A DNA stretch of 64,000 bases from Chromatocurvus sp964613795 (GTDB taxonomy: Bacteria > Pseudomonadota > Gammaproteobacteria > Pseudomonadales > Halieaceae), in assembly GCA_964613795.1 (NCBI GenBank), contig CAZTJR010000003.1, forward strand, positions 62,001-126,000, in the 5' to 3' direction. The position numbers were made by a program, and so were the translations under genes. The notes beneath the pieces are model-generated. The model did no database searches. It saw only the letters and a program-made list of their open reading frames with translations, and had not been told where the DNA came from. Shown here piece by piece: positions 37,201-44,678 of this stretch (the first letter of the stretch is position 1; each line of letters starts with the position of its first letter).

Positions 37201-37352
37201 CGGCCGACGGACCGGGAGCTGCGGCGCGTTTCTCAATGGGCATGGTGATCGCGTCGGGTATGACCATCGGCACATTGTTCACGCTGTATGTTCTGCCGGC
37301 TGTCTACCTGTATCTCGGACGGGATTTTGCGGCCGGGGCATCGACAGCCTGA
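34266..37352 (+). CDS. RND multidrug efflux permease (HAE1/AcrB type)
   Basis: This 1028-residue inner-membrane proton antiporter shows the full AcrB plan: MAFTDIFIRKPVLASVVSLF at the start, two large periplasmic loops and 12 transmembrane segments. The TM4 proton-relay pair lies in GIVVDDAIIVLENI, and QVGLVTLIGVISKHGILIVEFAN is in the second half. I start at 34266, two bases after the adaptor stop codon. The TM4 aspartates indicate a drug or hydrophobic-compound exporter rather than a metal pump. It converges with the dehydratase-like gene 7 bp downstream, with no visible terminator. Confidence 0.93.
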   Translation: MAFTDIFIRKPVLASVVSLFLLLLGLRAAFDLNVREYPLIENAIITVSTTYTGADAELVKGFITTPLEREIATAEDIDYLTSNSSPGISTITAHVRTGANPDQVLTQIVTKVNRLRNELPENSEDPVLNLEVGEQVGTMYLSFFSDVLPVNRVADYVIREVEPKLSTLPGVQRASADTTAIFAMRIWLDQEQMTALGVTASDVRAALLENNVLSALGSTKGSMVKINFKAETDLNTVEAFQELVLREKDGAIVRLGDIADVELGTEGYDTSSMVINQEAVFVPINVATDANALEVIAGVREVFENDIRPRLPEGMQASINYDATVYIENAISDVQATIIEAMVIVIVVIFLFLGSLRSVLIPAVAVPLSLIGGMFLMLLMGFSINLLTLLAIVLAIGIVVDDAIIVLENIHRHVEHGMTPLDAALKGARELAWPVVAMTTTLIAVYLPIGFIGGLTGTLFTEFAFTLAGAVLISGVVALTLSPMMCAKLLPAEAGENENRLERWLDARFEALRRVYQRDLDRVLDDRAGIMLFGAIILASCYFLFIRSPAELAPEEDLGLIFYLADADPYVTLEYMEKYTAALGQISRDTPEIALNFLFNGQSTDGPGSSNGAFGGFIFTPWAQRERSATEVLNEDIQPAANRIAGLQVTAVNPPPLPSPGVLPVEFVIKSTLDYAVLHDSASEVLERARDSGKFIFIDQNLQLDQPRQRVLIDREKAALLGVDMQTLSDDVSSLLSGAFIGRFSLQDRSYKVIPQIRRDQRLNPEDLYDYYTRTRSGDLIPLSTLVTLEGDVVPRSLKSFQQLNSVTLEGVPRPGVPLGDALATLEGIADEVLTREYSLDYSGQSRQFKTEGSALVVTLFFALVIIYLVLSAQFESFRDPLIMLVTVPMSIAGALLCLNVLALFQVNGATLNIYTQVGLVTLIGVISKHGILIVEFANRLQEEGMAKREAIEEAASVRLRPVLMTTAALVLAMLPLLTADGPGAAARFSMGMVIASGMTIGTLFTLYVLPAVYLYLGRDFAAGASTA

Positions 37353-37359
37353 GCGTCCA

Positions 37360-38331
37360 TCACTCTGTTATGACTGATGCAAACAGGACGGGATCGACGT
37401 TGCCGCCGGAAATGGTGATACCCGTGTTCCTCTCCGCCGCGTCTACCCTGCCGTGCAGCAGTGCTGCGAGCGCGACGGCGCCCCCTGGCTCCACCACCAG
37501 CTTCAGGTGGTGGAAGGCAAAACGCATGGCCTCGTAAACCTCGGCGTCGGATACCGAGAGTCCGCCGGCGAGCAGTCGTTGGTTGATGCTGAAGGTCAGT
37601 TCGCCCGGTGTCGGCGTCTGCAGCGCGTCGCAGATCGACCTCGCTCCTGCCGCATTCGCCTCCCGCTTTCCGCTGGCGAGTGATCGCGCGGTGTCATCGA
37701 ACGCCTGCGGCTCCACGCTGTAGATGGCGGTGTCCGGTGATACCTCCGAGAAAGCCGTGGCGATGCCACTGACAAGACCCCCGCCGCTGCAGCACACCAG
37801 AAGCTGCGCCAGCTCAATGCCTCGCTCTGTTCCCTGCTGGAGAATCTCGAGCCCTGCCGTGCCCTGCCCGGCAATGATGTCCGGATCATCGTAGGAGGGC
37901 ACTAGTGCGGCACTGCTCTTCGCCGCGATACTGCGCGCAATGTCTTCGCGATTTTCCCGGTAGCGATCGTATTCGACGACGGTTGCGCCATAGCGCCGGG
38001 TGTTGCTGGCCTTGATGGCGGGAGCATCGGCCGGCATGACGATGGTGGCGGGAATGCCGAGGATCTGCGCTGCCGCTGCCACGCCCTGGGCGTGGTTGCC
38101 GGAAGACCAGGCGACAACACCGACGCTGCGCTCGTCGGCCGTGAGCTGAGACAGGCGATTATAGGCGCCGCGGAATTTGAAGGATCCGGTGCGCTGAAGG
38201 TTTTCGGCCTTGATAAAGACGCGCCCGCCGACTCTGGCATTCAGCTCGCTGTTTTCTATCAGCGGTGTGACAACGGCATGATCGCGCAGGCGATCCTGTG
38301 CAAGCCGCAGGTGTGCGGGAGTGACGTCCAT
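37360..38331 (-). CDS. Threonine/serine dehydratase or serine racemase-like PLP enzyme
   Basis: The 323-residue fold-type II enzyme has K52 in TGSFKFRGAYN as PLP lysine, SSGNHAQG as substrate loop and CSGGGLVSG as phosphate loop. It lacks the regulatory ACT domains of biosynthetic IlvA, so it belongs to the catabolic dehydratase, serine racemase and hydroxyaspartate ammonia-lyase group. Members often both racemise and eliminate water from serine or threonine. Sequence alone does not separate these activities. It follows the fused E1 gene by 70 bp on the same strand and may end that transcript. Confidence 0.82.
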   Translation of the reverse strand: MDVTPAHLRLAQDRLRDHAVVTPLIENSELNARVGGRVFIKAENLQRTGSFKFRGAYNRLSQLTADERSVGVVAWSSGNHAQGVAAAAQILGIPATIVMPADAPAIKASNTRRYGATVVEYDRYRENREDIARSIAAKSSAALVPSYDDPDIIAGQGTAGLEILQQGTERGIELAQLLVCCSGGGLVSGIATAFSEVSPDTAIYSVEPQAFDDTARSLASGKREANAAGARSICDALQTPTPGELTFSINQRLLAGGLSVSDAEVYEAMRFAFHHLKLVVEPGGAVALAALLHGRVDAAERNTGITISGGNVDPVLFASVITE

Positions 38332-38401
38332 GATGCGCTCCTTTTTGTGTGGTGTAGTCGGCAGCGTGTCTCACGCGGGCGGCAGGCTCGCATCATAGCA
38401 T

Positions 38402-40630
38402 TCAGGCGCTGTCATCCTGCGGCGCCTCGTTCGCGTCCCCGCTTAGCAGTTGCCGTGCGGCCCTGACAATGCCATCGCGATCGGGGAGCACCGTGTAGGC
38501 GGCGTCACCCAGAGGAATGAAGCTGTCCAGCGCGGTTATTCTCGCTACGCTTACGCGGGGCAGCGATTCCTGCAGCAGAGTCATCAGCGCCTCGCTGACC
38601 GATCCAGAACGGCGGCACTCGTCGACGATGAGAACGCAGTCGCAGTGGCGCAGCGCCTGCAGCAACGACGCTTCCGGTAGCGGCTGCAGCCATCGCAGGT
38701 CTATCAACGTGGCATCAATGCCGTCCGCCTCGCGGAGTGTCTGCGCCGCCTGCGTCGACAGGTAGTAGCCGTTGGCGTAGCTCACAATGGCGAGTGCGCT
38801 GCCGCCGCCGGTGACGTGTACGCTGCCCGGTGCAATGTATTCCTGTGTGGCGGGCGACGGGTAGGGTGCGGCCCAGAGATTGTCATCGGCGCTGAACAGA
38901 TCGGTGGTCATGTACAGGGCTATCGGTTCAAGAAAGACGACAACCCGTTGCTCGCGATGGGCGAGATCGACGCAGGTGCGCAGCAGCCCCGCAGCATCGC
39001 GTCCGGAGCTGGGTGTCGCTACGATAAGACCGGGAATGTCGCGCAGGACCGCGATAGAGTTATCGTTGTGGAAATGGCCGCCGAAACCCTTCTGGTAGGC
39101 GAGCCCGGCGATACGTACCACCATGCCGTTGCTGAACTGACGGTTGGAGAAGAAGGACAGTGTAGCCGCTTCACCGCGCAGCTGGTCTTCGGCATTGTGC
39201 AGGTAGGCCAGATACTGGATTTCGGCGATCGGCAGGTAGCCACACTGAGCGAGGCCGATGGCGAGCCCCAGAATACTCTGCTCGTCGAGCAGTGTGTTGG
39301 TTACCCGCGCCGGGCCGAACTTGTCGAGGAGTCCGCGGGTGACGCCGTAAACGCCGCCCTTTTTCGCGACGTCTTCGCCAAAAACGAGGGCATCGGTGTA
39401 TTGCAGCATCAGGTCCGTCAATGCGAGGTTGATGTGGCGCGACAGGCTCAGCGGTCGGTCGAACTGTCGGGCGTCGCGGCCGAACAGGCTAGCGCGATGC
39501 TGTTCATCCGGCAGTGGCGGCAGCGGGGCACTGCGCGGCACCGGCAGCAGACTCGCCATGACCTCCTCGCTGCTGGTCAGCTTTGGCCGTGTGACAACAT
39601 CCTGCGCCAGTGCCTCGATGCGATGCTCCTCGCGCCGGTAGCTGTCGACGATAGCTGCCGCCGTCATCAGCCCGCGGTCAATCAGTGTGCTCGCGGTCAT
39701 GAGCAGGGGGTCCAGCGCCTCGTCCTCGGCAATCTGCGCGGCGCTGCGATAGCCTGTCTCTGCGTCGGTGCCGGCGTGACCCAGCAGACGCACCGTGCGG
39801 AAATGCAGGAAGGCGGGACGTCGCTGCACCCGCACATGATCGCGTGCCAGGCAGGTTGCGTGGTAGGTGTCCAGCAGGTCTCGTCCATCGCAGCAGATGT
39901 AGTAGATGCCGGGACGCGCGCGCACGCTGGCTTCGACCCAGCCCATTGGCGTCGGCGTCGAGATGCCGATGCCATTATCCTCGCAAACAAGCAGCAAGGG
40001 TATGGGCGAGCCCTGGAACGCCGCCCAGGCCGCGGTGTTGAGCGCCCCCTGAGTGGTTGAGTGGTTGAGGGAGGCATCGCCGAAACTGCAGATAACCAGG
40101 CTGTCTGCGGCAAGGCCCACATCGCGGTGCGCCACGCGGCGATACAACCCCAGGGCATGCGCCGTGCCCATGGCCTTTGGCAGATGCGACGCGATGGTGC
40201 TGGTCTGCGGCGGAATCCAGTGCGCGCGGGAACCGATGACCTTGTGGCGGCCACCGGAGACAGGGTCCTCTGCACTGGCCGTGAAGGCGAGGAGGGCATC
40301 GCGCGCGGCGTCGCTGTCAGGCCGCTGGCGATGCCGCGCGAGTGCGAACGCACAGCTTCGGTAGTGCAGAAAGGCCGGATCGTCTACGCGGAGCGCTGCC
40401 GCCACCGCCGCATTGCCTTCGTGTCCGGCACTACCGATCGTGTAAAAGCTCTCGCGATTGCGCGCCATGCGCCGTGACACGATATCCAGCAGGCGGCTGC
40501 TTGCCTGGTCCTGAAACAGCCCCAGCAGCACATCATCGCCGAGGGTCGTGTCCAGTTGAGAGGGCGCTGGCAGGCGGCCCTCGCTGACACAGGCGATGAA
40601 AGCCTCATGCAGGCGTTCGGAGGGCGTCAT
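38402..40630 (-). CDS. 2-oxoacid dehydrogenase E1, fused alpha and beta subunits
   Basis: In this 742-residue TPP enzyme residues 1-370 are the alpha part, with the thiamine motif GDASLNHSTTQGALN and CEDNGIGIS. Residues 400-735 are the beta part, with FGEDVAKKGGVYGVTRGL, TLLDEQSILGLAIG and VDECRRSGSVSEALM. It should decarboxylate a branched or aliphatic 2-oxo acid and load an E2 lipoyl arm; no E2 or E3 gene is in the window. It lies 40 bp after the aldehyde dehydrogenase in a probable lysine-degradation cluster, so 2-oxoadipate is one possible substrate (inference). Branched-chain 2-oxo acids are the main alternative. Confidence 0.85.
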   Translation of the reverse strand: MTPSERLHEAFIACVSEGRLPAPSQLDTTLGDDVLLGLFQDQASSRLLDIVSRRMARNRESFYTIGSAGHEGNAAVAAALRVDDPAFLHYRSCAFALARHRQRPDSDAARDALLAFTASAEDPVSGGRHKVIGSRAHWIPPQTSTIASHLPKAMGTAHALGLYRRVAHRDVGLAADSLVICSFGDASLNHSTTQGALNTAAWAAFQGSPIPLLLVCEDNGIGISTPTPMGWVEASVRARPGIYYICCDGRDLLDTYHATCLARDHVRVQRRPAFLHFRTVRLLGHAGTDAETGYRSAAQIAEDEALDPLLMTASTLIDRGLMTAAAIVDSYRREEHRIEALAQDVVTRPKLTSSEEVMASLLPVPRSAPLPPLPDEQHRASLFGRDARQFDRPLSLSRHINLALTDLMLQYTDALVFGEDVAKKGGVYGVTRGLLDKFGPARVTNTLLDEQSILGLAIGLAQCGYLPIAEIQYLAYLHNAEDQLRGEAATLSFFSNRQFSNGMVVRIAGLAYQKGFGGHFHNDNSIAVLRDIPGLIVATPSSGRDAAGLLRTCVDLAHREQRVVVFLEPIALYMTTDLFSADDNLWAAPYPSPATQEYIAPGSVHVTGGGSALAIVSYANGYYLSTQAAQTLREADGIDATLIDLRWLQPLPEASLLQALRHCDCVLIVDECRRSGSVSEALMTLLQESLPRVSVARITALDSFIPLGDAAYTVLPDRDGIVRAARQLLSGDANEAPQDDSA

Positions 40631-40670
40631 GCCCGCCGTCTCTCGTATTGATCGTTTATCATCCTGCGCA

Positions 40671-42194
40671 TCAGATATCGAAGCGGATGCCCTGGGCCAG
40701 CGGCAGTTCCGTGGAATAGTTCACCGTTGAGGTCATACGGCGCATGTAGCCCTTCCACGCGTCGGAGCCGGACTCGCGCCCGCCGCCCGTGGCTTTCTCG
40801 CCACCAAATGCGCCCCCGACCTCCGCACCGCTGGTGCCGATGTTGACGTTGACGATGCCGCAGTCGGCGCCCACGGCCGAGGTGAACAGCTCGGCTTCAC
40901 GGATATCCGTGGTGAAGATGGCGGCCGAGAGACCCTGGGGCACATCGTTCTGCCGGTTTATCGCTTCCTCCAGCGTTGCGTAAGCGTAGACGTAAAGAAT
41001 GGGCGCGAAAGTTTCCTCCTGCACACTGGCCAGACTGGCGGGCATCAGCGCCAATGCCGGGGTGACGTAGCAGGCGTCCCCGCAATCGGCAATCTCGATG
41101 CGATCGCCACCGATGACGTCACCACCGGCCTCCCTGACCGCCGTCAGGGCGCGCTGCATGGCGTCGAATGAGGCGCTGTCAATAAGCGGGCCCACCAGCG
41201 TGTCGGCATCCCTCGGGTCGCCGATGCGAACCCGTGCGTAAGCCGACGCCAGTGCATCGACAACGCGCTGATAAATACTCTGGTGCAGGAATACCCGTCG
41301 CGTGCTGGTGCAGCGCTGTCCGGCCGTACCGACTGCGCCGAAGGCCGTGGCGCGCACAGCCAGATCAAGGTCGGCAGACGGCGCTACAACGATGGCGTTG
41401 TTGCCCCCCAGCTCCAGAATACTGCGGCCAAAGCGCGCAGCAACCGCCGGCGCAACCTCACGCCCCATTGCCGTGCTGCCGGTGGCGCTGATCAAGGGTA
41501 TACGTCTGTCATTCACCAGCTGATTCCCGACCGCTCGCTCACCGATCAGGACCTGGACGAGGTGCTTCGGTGCGTCGCCGAGAGCGGCGCAGGCATTCTC
41601 CAGCAGCGTCTGGCAGGCCAGCGCCGTCAATGGGCTTTTCTCCGAGGGCTTCCAGATAACGGGATCACCGCAGACCAGCGCCAGGGCGGTATTCCATGAC
41701 CACACCGCCACCGGGAAATTGAAGGCACTGATCACGCCGACAGGCCCGAGCGGGTGCCACAGTTCCTGCATGCGGTGGCCCGGCCGCTCCGAGGCGATCG
41801 TCAGACCGTACAGCTGCCGAGACAGACCCACCGCAAAGTCGCAAATGTCGATCATTTCCTGCACTTCGCCCAGGCCTTCCTGCAGAATCTTGCCGCACTC
41901 CAGCGTGACCAGGCGGCCAAGGTCTTCCTTGTGCGCCCGCAGTTCGTTGCCCAGCAGTCTCACCAGCTCGCCGCGCCGTGGCGGTGGCACCTGGCGCCAG
42001 TGGCCGAATGCGGTGACCGCATTGGTAATGGCGGCCTCGACGCTGTCTTCCGTGCTGCGGGGCAGCCGCGCAAGTTCATTGCCATCGATTGGCGACGTCA
42101 CGACAAGGTCACCGTCATGCAGTCTGTCTGTGCTGACACCGAGTCGCTCAAGCGTAGCGTGCAGGTCTTTGCTGGTGTTGCCGTGATACGTCAT
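40671..42194 (-). CDS. amaB: L-aminoadipate-semialdehyde dehydrogenase (ALDH7/AmaB type)
   Basis: The 507-residue aldehyde dehydrogenase resembles the ALDH7A1/antiquitin subfamily, with WHPLGPVGVISAFNFPVAVWSWN, ELGGNNAIVV and the catalytic Cys in GTAGQRCTSTRRVF. FGGEKATGGGRESGSDAW lies near the end. These enzymes oxidise aminoadipate semialdehyde to 2-aminoadipate in lysine breakdown. The ATG overlaps the stop of the upstream saccharopine/lysine dehydrogenase gene (ATGA), and that enzyme would make this aldehyde, so the pathway assignment is well supported by context. Confidence 0.88.
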   Translation of the reverse strand: MTYHGNTSKDLHATLERLGVSTDRLHDGDLVVTSPIDGNELARLPRSTEDSVEAAITNAVTAFGHWRQVPPPRRGELVRLLGNELRAHKEDLGRLVTLECGKILQEGLGEVQEMIDICDFAVGLSRQLYGLTIASERPGHRMQELWHPLGPVGVISAFNFPVAVWSWNTALALVCGDPVIWKPSEKSPLTALACQTLLENACAALGDAPKHLVQVLIGERAVGNQLVNDRRIPLISATGSTAMGREVAPAVAARFGRSILELGGNNAIVVAPSADLDLAVRATAFGAVGTAGQRCTSTRRVFLHQSIYQRVVDALASAYARVRIGDPRDADTLVGPLIDSASFDAMQRALTAVREAGGDVIGGDRIEIADCGDACYVTPALALMPASLASVQEETFAPILYVYAYATLEEAINRQNDVPQGLSAAIFTTDIREAELFTSAVGADCGIVNVNIGTSGAEVGGAFGGEKATGGGRESGSDAWKGYMRRMTSTVNYSTELPLAQGIRFDI

Positions 42195-43291
42195 GCCGCG
42201 ATCTCCGTGAACGTTTCCTGTGCAAAGTTACAGCCAAAGCGGTTGCGGATAAATGCATCGAAGGGAATATCTTCCTGTCGTATGAGACCGCGCTGCGGCA
42301 GCGTGCCATCCGCCAGCAGATCCAGCACCGCGCAGATGCCTGAGGCTGTGGTGATCTGAATCGCGCTGCGCTGGCGGCCGTTGATCTCCCGCCCGTAGAC
42401 TTTGTTGACATAGGACTGCTGCTCGAAGACGCCACTGCGCGTCCCGCTCACTGTGACAAAGATCAGCACGACGTCCTGCAGGGTCACCGGCAGGGCCTGT
42501 TCCATTAATTCCTTCAGCAGCTCCTGCCTGTCCTTCAGGCGCAGATCGTTGAGCAGCATCTTCATCATGTCCCGATGTCCGACATAACGCACGCTGCGGT
42601 AGTTGAGGTTGCGCACCCTGCCCGCCAGTGTCTCGCACAGGGTCCCCAGCCCCCCCGAGGTATTGAAGGCTTCGTAGTCCATGCCATCCAGCGAAAAAGT
42701 TTCCAGCTCCTCCAGCGGGGGCACCCTCACAAACTCACCTTCGACAATGGCCTCGCAGGGCTCGCAGTACTCGTTGATCAGGCCTTCTACGGACCAGGTG
42801 ATGTTGTATTTCAGCGCGTTCGACGGATAGCGGGGCAGGGCGCCGACGCGCATGTGCACATTCTGCAGGCTGTCAAAGCTGCGCGTCAGATCATAGGTGA
42901 CCATGGTGATGAAGCCCGGCGCGAGACCGCTCTGAGGGATGAACGCGCTGTCGCCGGATTCCGCCAGTTCACGCACAATGCGCGTCGAAGCCACGTCCTC
43001 GGTAAGGTCGAGGTAGTGAATGCCGGCATCGGCGGCCGCCCTGGCAACAGCAGCAGTCAGCTGGTAGGGCAGCGCGTTAATGACTGCAAAATGGCCCCGC
43101 ATGGCATCGCTCAGCGCGGCGTGATCGGTAACATCGACAGTAACGATGGTGATGGCATCGTGTGGCGGTAGAGTCGCCAGCCTGTCTGCACTGACATCCG
43201 CAACGGTGATGCGATAGTCACCGCTAGCGGCGAGGAATTCACTGATCACCGCGCCGATTTTTCCTGCGCCTACCAGTATGATGTTTTTCAT
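42191..43291 (-). CDS. Saccharopine dehydrogenase-family enzyme (saccharopine or L-lysine 6-dehydrogenase)
   Basis: The 366-residue protein opens with a Rossmann motif, MKNIILVGAGKIGAVISEF, and continues with saccharopine-dehydrogenase-family segments LPYQLTAAVARAA, GIHYLDLTED and QSGLAPGFITMV. Both saccharopine dehydrogenase and L-lysine 6-dehydrogenase in this family yield aminoadipate semialdehyde, the substrate of the coupled aldehyde dehydrogenase. No lysine-ketoglutarate reductase gene is nearby, which slightly favours direct lysine dehydrogenase. I start at the ATG at 43291, after GGGAGAA. An Lrp-type regulator gene is divergent, 119 bp away. Confidence 0.85.
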   Translation of the reverse strand: MKNIILVGAGKIGAVISEFLAASGDYRITVADVSADRLATLPPHDAITIVTVDVTDHAALSDAMRGHFAVINALPYQLTAAVARAAADAGIHYLDLTEDVASTRIVRELAESGDSAFIPQSGLAPGFITMVTYDLTRSFDSLQNVHMRVGALPRYPSNALKYNITWSVEGLINEYCEPCEAIVEGEFVRVPPLEELETFSLDGMDYEAFNTSGGLGTLCETLAGRVRNLNYRSVRYVGHRDMMKMLLNDLRLKDRQELLKELMEQALPVTLQDVVLIFVTVSGTRSGVFEQQSYVNKVYGREINGRQRSAIQITTASGICAVLDLLADGTLPQRGLIRQEDIPFDAFIRNRFGCNFAQETFTEIAA

Positions 43292-43364
43292 GTCCGTTCT
43301 CCCGGATTCGATGGTCGACCTCAGACTATCGGTGGCCAACGTCGAAAAACAGACGCAAAGCTGC

Positions 43365-43385
43365 TAATTTGTATGCTTAAAATTA
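43365..43385. promoter_or_regulatory. AT-rich dyad between lysine-degradation operon and lrp-type regulator
   Basis: TAATTT-N9-AAATTA is a perfect 6-bp dyad in an unusually AT-rich patch of the 119-bp divergent region. TAAAAT at 43378-43383 could serve as the regulator's own -10 box. Lrp/AsnC proteins bind such AT-rich dyads and usually control themselves and the divergent catabolic operon, so this is the best operator candidate. Confidence 0.45.
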
Positions 43386-43410
43386 TCAGAACGCCGGAAA
43401 AACCCGCATT

Positions 43411-43842
43411 ATGCCAGGCAAGGATCTTGATGATGCACTGTTGCAGCATCTGCAGCGGAACGCCCGGGTGAGCATTGCGCAGTTGTCGCGACGGCTTGCG
43501 GTGTCCCGCAGTACGGTGACTGACCGTATTGAACGCCTCGAACAGCGCGGGATCATCCGCGGTTATACGGTGGTCCTCGGGGAGGAGGCGGCGCGCCGTC
43601 GCGTGCGTGCCCACATTATGGTGAATGTCTCTACCGGTCAGTCGAGCAGCCTGGTCCGGGAATTGCGCCGTATGCCCAGTATTCTGCGTGCCTATGCAGT
43701 AAGCGGTATTTACGACCTGATTGTGGTGGCGGAGGCGGAATCAACCGAGGATCTGGACGACGTTCTGGACCGGGTCCGTGAACTGGATGGGGTGGAGAGT
43801 ACGTTGACCAGCGTAGTGCTGTCGACGAAGTTTGAGCGTTGA
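43411..43842 (+). CDS. Lrp/AsnC-family transcriptional regulator
   Basis: The 143-residue protein has an N-terminal winged helix-turn-helix, LDDALLQHLQRNARVSIAQLSRRLAVSRSTVTDRIERLEQ being the region (residues 6-45), and a C-terminal RAM effector domain with the typical LRRMPSILRAYAVSGIYDLIV segment. It is divergent from the saccharopine/lysine dehydrogenase operon, like lysine-responsive Lrp proteins in other bacteria, so lysine or a pathway intermediate is a likely effector (inference). The last codons and stop lie inside a 14-bp tandem duplication. Confidence 0.9.
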   Translation: MPGKDLDDALLQHLQRNARVSIAQLSRRLAVSRSTVTDRIERLEQRGIIRGYTVVLGEEAARRRVRAHIMVNVSTGQSSSLVRELRRMPSILRAYAVSGIYDLIVVAEAESTEDLDDVLDRVRELDGVESTLTSVVLSTKFER

Positions 43843-43854
43843 AGTTTGAGCGTT
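43827..43854. repeat. 14-bp tandem duplication spanning the regulator stop codon
   Basis: GAAGTTTGAGCGTT occurs twice head to tail (43827-43840, 43841-43854). The first copy encodes the final KFER residues and the start of the TGA. The second copy lies outside the gene, so the duplication does not change the protein. It may be a recent slippage event. Confidence 0.9.
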
Positions 43855-43856
43855 GA

Positions 43857-43890
43857 CAGAAGACTCTTCTGCCCCCGAGGGAGTACCTCG
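43857..43890. terminator. Two hairpins between convergent regulator and tRNA genes
   Basis: CAGAAGA-C-TCTTCTG (43857-43871) and CGAGG-N5-CCTCG (43876-43890) are perfect inverted repeats lying just after the regulator stop on one strand and just after the tRNA 3' end on the other. Neither is followed by a clear U run, so termination at these sites is likely but not certain. Confidence 0.45.
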
Positions 43891-43895
43891 CAATA

Positions 43896-43972
43896 TGGTG
43901 CCGACAGGGTGATTCGAACACCCGACCCACGCATTACGAATGCGTTGCTCTACCGAACTGAGCTATGCCGGC
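43896..43972 (-). tRNA. tRNA-Thr (anticodon CGT), CCA encoded
   Basis: On the minus strand the 77 bases fold as a full cloverleaf. The acceptor stem GCCGGCA pairs with TGTCGGC (one G-U). The D arm is GCTC/GAGC, the anticodon arm is ACGCA-TTCGTAA-TGCGT, and the T arm is GGGTG-TTCGAAT-CACCC. The discriminator A is followed by an encoded CCA at 43898-43896. The anticodon CGT reads the threonine codon ACG. Confidence 0.96.
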
Positions 43973-43986
43973 AATTCCGGCTGCGA

Positions 43987-44015
43987 AGTCTAATGAAAGC
44001 GTTAATGCCTGACAA
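43987..44015 (-). promoter_or_regulatory. Sigma-70-type promoter for tRNA-Thr
   Basis: On the minus strand TTGTCA (44015-44010; five of six consensus bases) and TAGACT (43992-43987; four of six) are separated by exactly 17 bp. The -10 box ends 14 bases before the tRNA 5' end, leaving room for a short leader that RNase P would remove. Confidence 0.65.
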
Positions 44016-44189
44016 GCGCTTCGTCTATTCTAAGGCGGTCACCTGTCCTGACGCTGGACCTTGCCTCCAGGCCGCCGCTATCGACGCCGCCGTGCAGTGC
44101 GGTTACGCTATCCTCAGGAAAAGGGAACATTGGCCCGGCCATACATCGGCGCCGGGCGAACCTGCCACGGCAATAACAGGAGAGGTCCG

Positions 44190-44627
44190 ATGTACAGCAC
44201 GATTCTGGTTCCTGTAGACGGTTCCGATCATTCCCGACTGGCGCTGGATCTTGCCAGCAAACTGATCTCTGGAGAGTCGCCGACTATCCACCTCCTCAAC
44301 GTTCCCGAGTTGCCACCCCTCGAGGGACATGTTGCGCTCTGGACTCAGGGCGGGGCAGGCGGGCAGATCAGGCAAGCGGTTGAGGCGGATGCACGCCGGA
44401 TTCTGGAGGAGGCCGAGGCGTCGGTGGAGAAATCGGGAATACAGTTCCAGCATCACCTGTTCTGGACGCCGCCCGCCATGGCGATCGTGACGGCGGCGGA
44501 GGATCTGAAGGTAGAGGCAATTGTTCTCGGCAGCCGCGGCCTCGGTAACCTCAAGGGACTGATAATCGGCAGCGTGTCGAACAAGGTGCTGCACAGCGCG
44601 ACATGTCGGGTGGTACTGGTGCATTGA
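44190..44627 (+). CDS. Universal stress protein (UspA family, ATP-binding type)
   Basis: The 145-residue protein starts MYSTILVPVDGSDHSRLAL. Near the end it has the nucleotide-binding pattern GSRGLGNLKGLIIGSVSNKV, the G-x2-G-x9-G-S/T motif of ATP-binding Usp proteins. The ATG at 44190 follows AGGAGAGG, so an upstream in-frame extension is rejected. It is a monocistronic cytoplasmic protein, usually raised by starvation or stress, between the tRNA gene and a convergent DSD1-type gene. Confidence 0.92.
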   Translation: MYSTILVPVDGSDHSRLALDLASKLISGESPTIHLLNVPELPPLEGHVALWTQGGAGGQIRQAVEADARRILEEAEASVEKSGIQFQHHLFWTPPAMAIVTAAEDLKVEAIVLGSRGLGNLKGLIIGSVSNKVLHSATCRVVLVH

Positions 44628-44678
44628 TTGCCCGTTACCGCGCTCCAACGGCAACGCCAGTAAAGCAGGGCCGAGGCC

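Noticed and set aside
38816..40060. Plus-strand open frame of 414 codons inside the fused E1 gene
   Set aside because: The minus-strand E1 motifs are complete across the same stretch, and the plus frame shows no recognisable fold.
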